This document shows positions 1 through 4,810 of a DNA stretch of 6,596 bases, piece by piece (position 1 is the stretch's first letter; each line of letters opens with the position of its first letter). The stretch is taken from positions 1 to 6,596 of the forward strand of contig CAJUQQ010000091.1 in the NCBI GenBank assembly GCA_910588175.1, given 5' to 3'. Below the pieces are notes generated by a model, which was not told the DNA's origin, made no database searches, and saw nothing but the letters and a program-made list of their open reading frames with translations. Position numbers and translations under genes: made by a program. This stretch comes from an uncultured Oscillibacter sp. (GTDB lineage: Bacteria; Bacillota; Clostridia; Oscillospirales; Oscillospiraceae).

Positions 1-32
1 ACCCATCAGGGGTTTCTCTCGTTTTCAATCAG

Positions 33-68
33 AAGTTTTTTGGAACTTTTTAAAGATCCAAAAAACTT
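33..68. repeat. 12-bp inverted repeat, possible stem-loop
   Basis: Arms 33-44 (aagttttttgga) and 57-68 (tccaaaaaactt) are perfectly complementary. The 12-base space between them can extend the stem by four more pairs (46-49 with 52-55) after one A/A mismatch. The stem is A/T-rich. It is the left member of a row of three hairpins in a gene-free stretch. It could be part of a terminator for a gene left of the window or a mobile intergenic element; the sequence does not decide. Confidence 0.6.
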
Positions 69-69
69 G

Positions 70-105
70 CTCAGGCTGTCGAAAAGACATTTTCGACAGC
101 CTGAG
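70..105. repeat. 16-bp perfect palindromic hairpin
   Basis: Arms 70-85 (ctcaggctgtcgaaaa) and 90-105 (ttttcgacagcctgag) match perfectly around a 4-base loop at 86-89. Read on the minus strand, the stem is followed by CAAG and then six T residues, so it could act as a backup terminator downstream of the tRNA gene. The long, perfect stem also suits a dispersed intergenic palindrome. The base sequence is clear; the role is inference. Confidence 0.75.
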
Positions 106-123
106 GAGCCTGAAAGGCTCCTC
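103..123. repeat. 9-bp hairpin overlapping the neighbouring palindrome
   Basis: Arms 103-111 (gaggagcct) and 115-123 (aggctcctc) pair perfectly around a GAA loop. The left arm shares bases 103-105 with the 70-105 hairpin, so the two stems cannot both be fully formed at once. No poly-T follows directly on either strand, so it is not a standard terminator alone. Confidence 0.6.
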
Positions 124-143
124 CCGCAGACTCAGTAAAATAG

Positions 144-171
144 AAAAAACACCAAGGCATAAACCTTGGCG
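144..171 (-). terminator. Rho-independent terminator of tRNA-Gly
   Basis: On the minus strand an 8-pair stem (171-164 with 157-150, CGCCAAGG and CCTTGGTG, one G-U pair) with a 6-base loop is followed by six T residues (149-144). On the plus strand the G-U pair becomes an A/C mismatch, so the element favours minus-strand transcripts. It starts 11 bases past the 3' CCA of the tRNA and should end that transcript, plus any read-through from the upstream operon. Confidence 0.85.
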
Positions 172-181
172 TTTTTTAAAC

Positions 182-257
182 TGGAGCGGGCAACGAGGCT
201 CGAACTCGCTACCTCCACCTTGGCAAGGTGGCGCTCTACCAGATGAGCTATGCCCGC
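182..257 (-). tRNA. tRNA-Gly (anticodon GCC)
   Basis: This is a 76-base gene including an encoded 3' CCA (184-182). The acceptor arms GCGGGCA and TGCCCGC pair over seven positions. The D arm GCTC/GAGC, the anticodon stem CCACC/GGTGG and the T arm GCGAG/CTCGT with loop TTCGAGC are all present. The 7-base anticodon loop TTGCCAA gives anticodon GCC, which reads GGC and GGU glycine codons. It has its own promoter at 307-335 and a terminator at 144-171, so it forms a single-gene unit separate from the protein operon upstream. Confidence 0.97.
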
Positions 258-306
258 ATGCGGAAGGCACCGCGCTTGCTTCACCGTTCCCGCAAGAACA
301 AAACGT

Positions 307-335
307 ATTTTAGCAGAGCTTTCCAAGATTGTCAA
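307..335 (-). promoter_or_regulatory. Sigma-70/SigA promoter of tRNA-Gly
   Basis: On the minus strand a perfect -35 box TTGACA (335-330) is followed after exactly 17 bases by TAAAAT (312-307), with TGC just before the -10 box as in extended -10 promoters. The start site is expected near 300, giving a leader of about 43 bases before the tRNA. An A/T tract at 345-355 sits where an UP element would bind the alpha subunit. The -35 box overlaps a small palindrome (332-345, tcaaga-cc-tcttga). Confidence 0.85.
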
Positions 336-356
336 GACCTCTTGAAAAATTTTTTC

Positions 357-1244
357 TCAAGTTTCCGGCTCCTCCGCCTGAGGCGCACCGGAAGACGCCT
401 CCTCCGGCGGGTCCTGGGAGGGCTCCTCCGGTGCGCTGGCGTCTTCACCGGGGGACTCCGGAGGATCGGAGGCCTCGCCGCCGTCTTTGCCGGTTTCCGA
501 AGCGCTCTCCGGCAGGGGCATGCCCCCGTCCGTCAGAATTTCCTCTCCGTCCGTGAGAAAGGCTTCCCCGTCCGTGGGAGGCGCTTCCTCTCCCGGGTCC
601 TCCGGCGGGTCCAGAAGAAATTCCACCAGGCCGGGATTTTCCGCGTTGGGATAATAATTCACCACCCAGGGCGTGGTCTCCGTCAGCTCCCGCTCCTCTC
701 GGAGGCGGAGCATGGCGTCCTCCACCCGGGTTCCGCCGTCCGGGCCCCAATAGGCCATGCGGACCGCCAGTTCCGTTTTCTCCTCGTTCAGGGCTGCGGA
801 CAGGAGGCTGTACAGCGCCTCCGGGCTGGTGGCGTTGACCACGGCCTGGAGCTGTTCCGGCGTCCGGCGGTAGCCCACCCGGACCGCCACTTCGTAATAG
901 CCCCGCTGGGCGTGACTGGAGGTGGTGATATATTCCACGGCGTAAGCTCCCATGGGGGTCTCCTGCTGGACCTCGGCGGCGGCCCGCTCCAGGGTGTCCG
1001 CCACGGCCAGATCGCTTTCAAAGTCATAGAGCCGCAGCGCCGCCGTCTCCCGGTGCTGGCCCACCAGAAGCAGCAGGTCGTTCACCACGTCCTGGTGGGT
1101 CTCCGCCCGGAGGGTCCCGGCGGCCTCGCTCTCCCAGAACTTGCTGCTGTGAGGCTCGGCGGTGGAGTAGGTCCGCTCCAGCAGGGCGGAGCACCCCGTC
1201 AGCAGGCACAGCGCCGCCAGCAGAACCAAAAGCCTTTTGAACAT
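357..1244 (-). CDS. Putative lipoprotein of unknown family, acidic Pro/Glu/Ser-rich tail
   Basis: The predicted protein has 295 residues. It starts MFKRLLVLLA, a lysine/arginine-bearing hydrophobic signal peptide, and has a lipobox LLTGC with Cys18 as the expected lipidation site, so it should be anchored on the outer face of the cytoplasmic membrane. The start at 1244 is chosen over an upstream in-frame ATG at 1343 because AGGGGG lies 6 bases before it and the signal peptide begins there; the upstream start would also overlap the preceding gene. Residues about 30-210 look like a mixed alpha/beta soluble domain (for example GYYEVAVRVGYRRTPEQL around 115-132). From about 212 to the end the chain is low-complexity, rich in Pro, Glu, Asp, Ser and Gly, with three 7-residue repeats beginning TDG. 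I do not recognise the family. It is the last protein gene of the run, 79 bases after the LUD gene, and no clear terminator lies between it and the tRNA promoter. Confidence 0.85.
   Translation of the reverse strand: MFKRLLVLLAALCLLTGCSALLERTYSTAEPHSSKFWESEAAGTLRAETHQDVVNDLLLLVGQHRETAALRLYDFESDLAVADTLERAAAEVQQETPMGAYAVEYITTSSHAQRGYYEVAVRVGYRRTPEQLQAVVNATSPEALYSLLSAALNEEKTELAVRMAYWGPDGGTRVEDAMLRLREERELTETTPWVVNYYPNAENPGLVEFLLDPPEDPGEEAPPTDGEAFLTDGEEILTDGGMPLPESASETGKDGGEASDPPESPGEDASAPEEPSQDPPEEASSGAPQAEEPET
513..575 (-). repeat. Three 21-bp tandem repeats in the lipoprotein tail
   Basis: Three in-frame 21-base units (575-555, 554-534, 533-513) encode TDGEAFL, TDGEEIL and TDGGMPL (residues 224-244). 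Each begins with a near-identical stretch around CACGGACGG or GACGGACGG and then diverges. This points to a past tandem duplication in the spacer-like tail. Confidence 0.7.
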
Positions 1245-1250
1245 AGCGGA

Positions 1251-1256
1251 CCCCCT
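1251..1256 (-). promoter_or_regulatory. Ribosome binding site that fixes the lipoprotein start
   Basis: AGGGGG on the minus strand lies 6 bases before the ATG at 1244. No comparable site was used to support the upstream in-frame ATG at 1343, which lies inside the LUD gene. This favours the start that begins the signal peptide. Confidence 0.7.
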
Positions 1257-1323
1257 CTCGAAATTGTAAACCGCCGCCCCGGCGAAAAGAGACTCTAGTT
1301 TCAGAACAGACTCCGGGAAAGAA

Positions 1324-1923
1324 TCACAGCCCCAGCTCCTCATCCACCAGCAGCACCTCCGCCTCCATGCCCATCATGGGGCCCCAGAGGGTCACCAGCC
1401 CCCGGCAGACCCGCTCCGGGCTCTTGCAGTCATAGCAGCGGTCGCACTTCACCGCGCAGGGGGTCTTTTTCCCCAGCTGCCGCGCCCGCTGGGGGGCGGC
1501 AATATTCCGGGCCCGCCAGACGGCCTCCTCGTAAGTGGGGGCCAGCTTGTTCCGGCCGATGACATAAAACACCTTCTCATGACCGAACAGCGTGGCGGCC
1601 GCCCGGTTTCCCGCCCCGTCAATGTTGACCAGCTCCCCGGTTTCCGCCAGGGCGTTGACAGAGGTGAGATAGACGCCGGTGGTCATGGCCTCCCGGCGGG
1701 CGGCGTCCTTGTCCTCCTGCTTCCAGTGCCAGACCACCTGGTTGTGCGTTCCCAGCCGCTCATAGAGCCCCAGGGCATCCAGGGTGGCGGAGCCGCCGAA
1801 ACCCACGGATGTTCCGTCCACGGCGGCGTCCAGATAATCCGCCGCCTCTTTGCCGGTGGAAAATACCCGGACCATGTATCCCCGGGCTTCCAGGCTGGTT
1901 TTTACGACGTTGAAATTTCCCAT
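1324..1923 (-). CDS. LUD-domain (DUF162, LutC/YkgG-like) protein with cysteine cluster
   Basis: The 199-residue protein matches the single-domain LUD family often annotated as lactate utilization protein. Family hallmarks visible are VGFGGSATLDALGL (about 40-53), NALAETGELVNIDGAGNRAA (90-109) and the VFYVIGRNKL strand (118-127). LutC in Bacillus is one of three proteins of the iron-sulfur lactate oxidation system, but no lutA or lutB neighbour is seen here, so a role in lactate use is not supported by context. Near the C-terminus Cys156, 160, 163, 166 and 173 form C-x3-C-x2-C-x2-C-x6-C, which could bind a metal or an iron-sulfur cluster. A strong AGGAGG (1934-1929) lies 5 bases before the ATG. 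The gene begins 28 bases after the parC stop codon, so it is probably in the same transcript. Family assignment is confident; function is unknown. Confidence 0.88.
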   Translation of the reverse strand: MGNFNVVKTSLEARGYMVRVFSTGKEAADYLDAAVDGTSVGFGGSATLDALGLYERLGTHNQVVWHWKQEDKDAARREAMTTGVYLTSVNALAETGELVNIDGAGNRAAATLFGHEKVFYVIGRNKLAPTYEEAVWRARNIAAPQRARQLGKKTPCAVKCDRCYDCKSPERVCRGLVTLWGPMMGMEAEVLLVDEELGL

Positions 1924-1951
1924 AAAATCCTCCTGTATTATGTCAACCTCG

Positions 1952-4204
1952 TTATGTCTCCTCGTCCAAAAGGCCCAGCTGAACCTCCCCGGTGTCCTCC
2001 TGGCGGAGCAGGGCCCCCGCCGCCGGGACCGCCCGCACCCGGTAACGGCTCTTGCTGGCGATGGCCGTTTCCTCCAGGGGCAGGACGGTCTCCAGCTGAT
2101 ACTTGGGCTTCAGCGTCATCACCGCCACGCCCAGGGTGGACCGGGTGGTCTTGGGAGCCAGCAGGGCGGTGTGGAAGATGAGGCACCGGGGCTCCGTGGA
2201 GTAGAGGGCCAGCTCTTGGTCCTGGTCCACCCGGAGAATCGCCTTCAAAGGCGACTTGTCCGAATAGGCCCCGGTGAGCTTCCGCCGGTTGGAGGAGGTC
2301 TGATAGGCCTTGATCTCCACCCTGGCCGCCTTGCCGTTTTCAAAGAAGAAGAGCAGGCCGCCGGAGTAGTCCCCGGGAAGGACCATAAAGATCACGCTCT
2401 CCCCCGGGTCCATTCCCAGCTTCGCCGGGAGATAGTCTCCCAGCACGCTGGCCTTGGAATCGTCGAACTCCCCGAGGCGGGTCTTGTAGACCTGGCACTT
2501 GTCGGTGAAGAACATGACCTCCGCCCGGCTGGTGGTCTCGAAGCTCTGCCGGAGGCCGTCCCCCTCCTTGTACTTCTGGGTATTGCTCATCCGGAGGCTC
2601 TGGGGGGTGATTTTCTTAAAATACCCCTCCTTGGAGAGGAAGACGTGGACGGGGTATTCCTCCGGGCCCTCGTCCTCTCCGGGGTCCGGGAGCTCGTGCG
2701 CGTAAACGATGGCGGTGCGGCGGGGCTCGCCGTACTTTTTAGCGGCCTCCTTCAGCTCCTCCAAGATGATCTTCCTTACCCGCCGGGGGTCCTGAAGGAT
2801 GTCCTCCAGATCATCGATCTCATCCTGAAGGGCCTCGGTCTCCTTCACCCGCTTCAGGATGTACTCTTTGTTGATGTTGCGGAGGCGGATCTCCGCCACG
2901 TACTCCGCCTGTACCTGATCAATGCCGAAGCCGATCATCAGGTTGGGGATGACCTCGGACTCCTCCTCCGTCTCCCGGATGATTTTGATGGCCTTGTCAA
3001 TGTCCAGCAGGATGCGCTTGAGGCCCTTGAGGAGGTGGAGCTTTTCCCTCCGCTTCCCCAGGACGAAGAACACCCGCCGCCGGACGGACTCGGTCCGCCA
3101 GGCGGTCCATTCCTCTAAGATCTTCCGGACCCCCAGCACTTGGGGCATCCCGCCGATGAGGACGTTGAAGTTGCAGGAAAAGGCGTCCTCCAGGGGGGTC
3201 TGCTTAAAGAGGCGGGCCATGAGCTTGTCCGGGTCCGCCCCCCGTTTCAGGTCAATGGTCAGCTTGAGGCCAGAGAGGTCCGTCTCGTCCCGCATGTCGG
3301 CGATTTCCTTGGCCTTGCCCGCCTTGATGAGCTCCGCCACCTTGTCAAGGATTGCCTCGGTGGAGGTGGAGTAGGGTATCTCCGTAATCTCAATGAGGTT
3401 TTCTTCCTTGACGTAGCGCCATTTCGCCCGGACCTTCACGCCGCCCCGGCCGGTGGCGTAGATGTCCCGGAGGGCGTCCCGGTCGCAGATGAGCTCCCCG
3501 CCGGTGGGAAAGTCCGGGGCGGGCAGAGTCTCCAGCAGATCGCAGTCCGGGTTTTTGAGGTAGGCCGCCGCCGTGTCGCAGACCTCTTTTAAATTGAAGC
3601 CGCAGAACTGGGAGGCCATGCCCACGGCGATGCCCATGTTGGCGGAGACCAGAATGTTGGGGAAGGTGGTGGGCAGCAGGGCGGGCTCCTTCATGGAGTT
3701 GTCGTAGTTGTCCACGAAGTCCACCGTGTCCGAGTCGATGTCCCGGAAGAGCTCGGCGCAGATGGGGGTCAGCTTGGCCTCCGTGTAGCGGGGGGCGGCG
3801 CAGGACATGTCCCGGGAGTAATGCTTGCCGAAGTTGCCCTTGGAGTCCACGAAGGGGGTGAGCAGGGCCCCGTAGCCCCGGGAGAGGCGGACCATGGTGT
3901 CGTAAATGGCGGCGTCGCCGTGGGGGTTGAGGCGCATGGTCTGGCCCACGATGTTGGCGGACTTGGTCCGCGCCCCCGTCAGCAGGCCCATCTTGTACAT
4001 GGTGTAGAGGAGCTTCCGGTGAGAGGGCTTGAAGCCGTCGATCTCCGGGATGGCCCGGGAGACGATGACACTCATGGCGTAGGGCATGTAGTTGGTTTCC
4101 AGGGTGTCGGTGATGGGCTGCTCCACCACCGCCGCGTGGAGCCCTAAGACGTTGGGATTGCCGGATTTGGGCTTTCCGGTTTCGGGTGTTTTCTTCTTTG
4201 GCAT
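1952..4204 (-). CDS. parC: DNA topoisomerase IV subunit A (ParC/GyrA family)
   Basis: The 750-residue protein is the DNA breakage-reunion subunit of a type IIA topoisomerase. After a lysine-rich N-terminal extension (1-20), the winged-helix region holds SHRKLLYTMYKMG (61-73), the QRDR segment NPHGDAAIYD (93-102) and the catalytic pair Arg139-Tyr140 in APRYTEAKL; Tyr140 should form the covalent link to DNA. Further family signatures are GIAVGMA (191-197) and DFPTGG (231-236). A charged coiled-coil region covers about 370-490, and a C-terminal beta-pinwheel-like region about 515-720. A gyrase-type GyrA box (QRRGGRG) is absent: the nearest stretch is QKYKEGDG (543-550), which favours a decatenating topoisomerase IV over a supercoiling gyrase. 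The usual QRDR serine is alanine (Ala98). It should pair with the ParE subunit encoded upstream, from which it is separated by a transposase gene. Its ATG lies 6 bases after the transposase stop codon. Confidence 0.93.
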   Translation of the reverse strand: MPKKKTPETGKPKSGNPNVLGLHAAVVEQPITDTLETNYMPYAMSVIVSRAIPEIDGFKPSHRKLLYTMYKMGLLTGARTKSANIVGQTMRLNPHGDAAIYDTMVRLSRGYGALLTPFVDSKGNFGKHYSRDMSCAAPRYTEAKLTPICAELFRDIDSDTVDFVDNYDNSMKEPALLPTTFPNILVSANMGIAVGMASQFCGFNLKEVCDTAAAYLKNPDCDLLETLPAPDFPTGGELICDRDALRDIYATGRGGVKVRAKWRYVKEENLIEITEIPYSTSTEAILDKVAELIKAGKAKEIADMRDETDLSGLKLTIDLKRGADPDKLMARLFKQTPLEDAFSCNFNVLIGGMPQVLGVRKILEEWTAWRTESVRRRVFFVLGKRREKLHLLKGLKRILLDIDKAIKIIRETEEESEVIPNLMIGFGIDQVQAEYVAEIRLRNINKEYILKRVKETEALQDEIDDLEDILQDPRRVRKIILEELKEAAKKYGEPRRTAIVYAHELPDPGEDEGPEEYPVHVFLSKEGYFKKITPQSLRMSNTQKYKEGDGLRQSFETTSRAEVMFFTDKCQVYKTRLGEFDDSKASVLGDYLPAKLGMDPGESVIFMVLPGDYSGGLLFFFENGKAARVEIKAYQTSSNRRKLTGAYSDKSPLKAILRVDQDQELALYSTEPRCLIFHTALLAPKTTRSTLGVAVMTLKPKYQLETVLPLEETAIASKSRYRVRAVPAAGALLRQEDTGEVQLGLLDEET

Positions 4205-4210
4205 GATGGT

Positions 4211-4810
4211 TTATTCCTTACCTAAAACCCACATCAGCGGGTTATTTTGAATGTATTGTCTTGCTCCTTGCAGCTCTTCCTGACTGCGGATAATATGGTC
4301 ATAATACCGCTCCTGCCAGAGTGGATAACCCACTCTTTTACTGGACAGGCTTTTTAATGCTCTGATTACTTGGGGAAGGGAAGCCTTCTTTGTGGGGCCT
4401 GACCCCCTGGTCAGGCCATTTCTGCCCGGGACCTCCATTCTTTCCTGAGAAGCGCCCCAAATCCAAATCAAAAGGTGTACATGGTCCGGCATGATGACAT
4501 AACAATCTACACCGGCATTGCAGTATACCGCCGGAATCCGCTCAATCAATGTTTGCAGCACCTCACCGGCCTGGGTCAGTACACAGGAGAACTCCTGTTG
4601 AAGGCTGGGCACTTGCTGGGGGAATGGCCTGACCAGGGGGTCAGGCCCCACAAGGGAAGCCTCTGCTTCTCTTGCAGTCTCTAAATTGCAAAGTATCTGT
4701 TCTCCCCGGGCCTTTGTGTTGAAGGTCACAAAATAGCACCCGGGGCTGGAGTAATCATATCCTTTCAGCCGCTCAGGCCGGTGGACTTTCTTCTCCCTGT
4801 CCAGCATCAT
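4211..4810 (-). CDS. REP-associated tyrosine transposase (HUH/Y1, RAYT)
   Basis: The 199-residue protein has the full RAYT layout: RLKGYDYSSPGCYFVTFNTK (14-33), the metal-binding HUH motif in MPDHVHLLIW (107-116; His110 and His112), SLPQVIRALKSL (144-155), and LWQERYYDHIIRS (164-176), where Tyr169 or Tyr170 is the expected nucleophile. The end QYIQNNPLMW (185-194) is also typical. Family members nick and join single-stranded DNA at REP palindromes and are usually single-copy, not self-transposing. No motif is lost, so it looks intact. The start codon shares one base with the parE stop (TGATG at 4812-4808), so translation is probably coupled. A second ATG follows at once; a weak GGCGGA at 4825-4820 may bind ribosomes. 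Base composition is visibly more A/T-rich than in parE and parC, and codon use differs, which suggests insertion into an older parE-parC pair. Two inverted REP-like palindromes lie inside the frame. Confidence 0.93.
   Translation of the reverse strand: MMLDREKKVHRPERLKGYDYSSPGCYFVTFNTKARGEQILCNLETAREAEASLVGPDPLVRPFPQQVPSLQQEFSCVLTQAGEVLQTLIERIPAVYCNAGVDCYVIMPDHVHLLIWIWGASQERMEVPGRNGLTRGSGPTKKASLPQVIRALKSLSSKRVGYPLWQERYYDHIIRSQEELQGARQYIQNNPLMWVLGKE
4215..4219 (-). promoter_or_regulatory. Ribosome binding site of parC inside the transposase 3' end
   Basis: AAGGA on the minus strand lies 10 bases before the parC ATG and overlaps the last sense codons (GGT AAG GAA) of the transposase. It is the only plausible site in front of parC, so parC translation now depends on sequence that belongs to the transposase gene. 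Confidence 0.6.
4376..4386. repeat. 11-bp direct repeat, copy 1
   Basis: The 11 bases aagggaagcct recur exactly at 4652-4662 in the same orientation. Each copy sits beside the tgtgg side of one palindrome copy (4 bases away here). Both are read in the same codon phase and encode Ala-Ser-Leu. This may be a relic of duplication within the gene or chance. Confidence 0.5.
4391..4420. repeat. 30-bp inverted repeat, copy 1: REP-like palindrome inside the transposase
   Basis: This copy is the exact reverse complement of 4623-4652. Its core ggcctgacc-ccct-ggtcaggcc (4396-4417) is itself a hairpin with a 9-bp stem and a 4-base loop, preceded by tgtgg. In the gene it spans exactly codons 131-140 (NGLTRGSGPT), just after the HUH motif, in a part of the protein that is variable in the family. 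The form resembles a REP element: a short hairpin with a fixed flanking tetranucleotide. Confidence 0.85.
4623..4652. repeat. 30-bp inverted repeat, copy 2: REP-like palindrome inside the transposase
   Basis: This is the reverse complement of 4391-4420 with no mismatch over 30 bases, 202 bases away. It carries the same 9-bp stem and 4-base loop. Being inverted and in another codon phase, it encodes different residues (VGPDPLVRP, 54-62), in the variable stretch between the N-terminal strand and the HUH motif. No stop codon arises in either reading. Confidence 0.85.
4652..4662. repeat. 11-bp direct repeat, copy 2
   Basis: This is the second exact copy of aagggaagcct, overlapping the outer end of the second palindrome by one base. 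With the copy at 4376-4386 it brackets the central part of the transposase gene, including the HUH motif. Confidence 0.5.

Noticed and set aside
228..1298. Long plus-strand reading frame (356 codons)
   Set aside because: It is antisense to the lipoprotein gene, runs through the tRNA region and its promoter, has an arginine- and glycine-rich composition typical of a GC-rich shadow frame, and shows no domain.
1245..1323. Possible promoter before the lipoprotein (TACAAT-like -10 on the minus strand)
   Set aside because: The matching -35 position reads CTCTTT, a poor fit, and the gap is short enough for operon read-through. Not strong enough to list.
1245..1343. Upstream in-frame start for the lipoprotein (ATG at 1343)
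   Set aside because: It would overlap the LUD gene by 20 bases and put 33 non-hydrophobic residues before the signal peptide; the start at 1244 has AGGGGG at a good distance.
1941..1946. TTGACA on the minus strand between parC and the LUD gene, as a possible -35 box
   Set aside because: The hexamer 17 bases downstream is ATGGGA, at the LUD start codon itself, so no usable -10 box is present.
1850..3118. Plus-strand reading frame (422 codons)
   Set aside because: It is antisense to parC and the start of the LUD gene, both of which have clear family motifs; no motif is seen in this frame.
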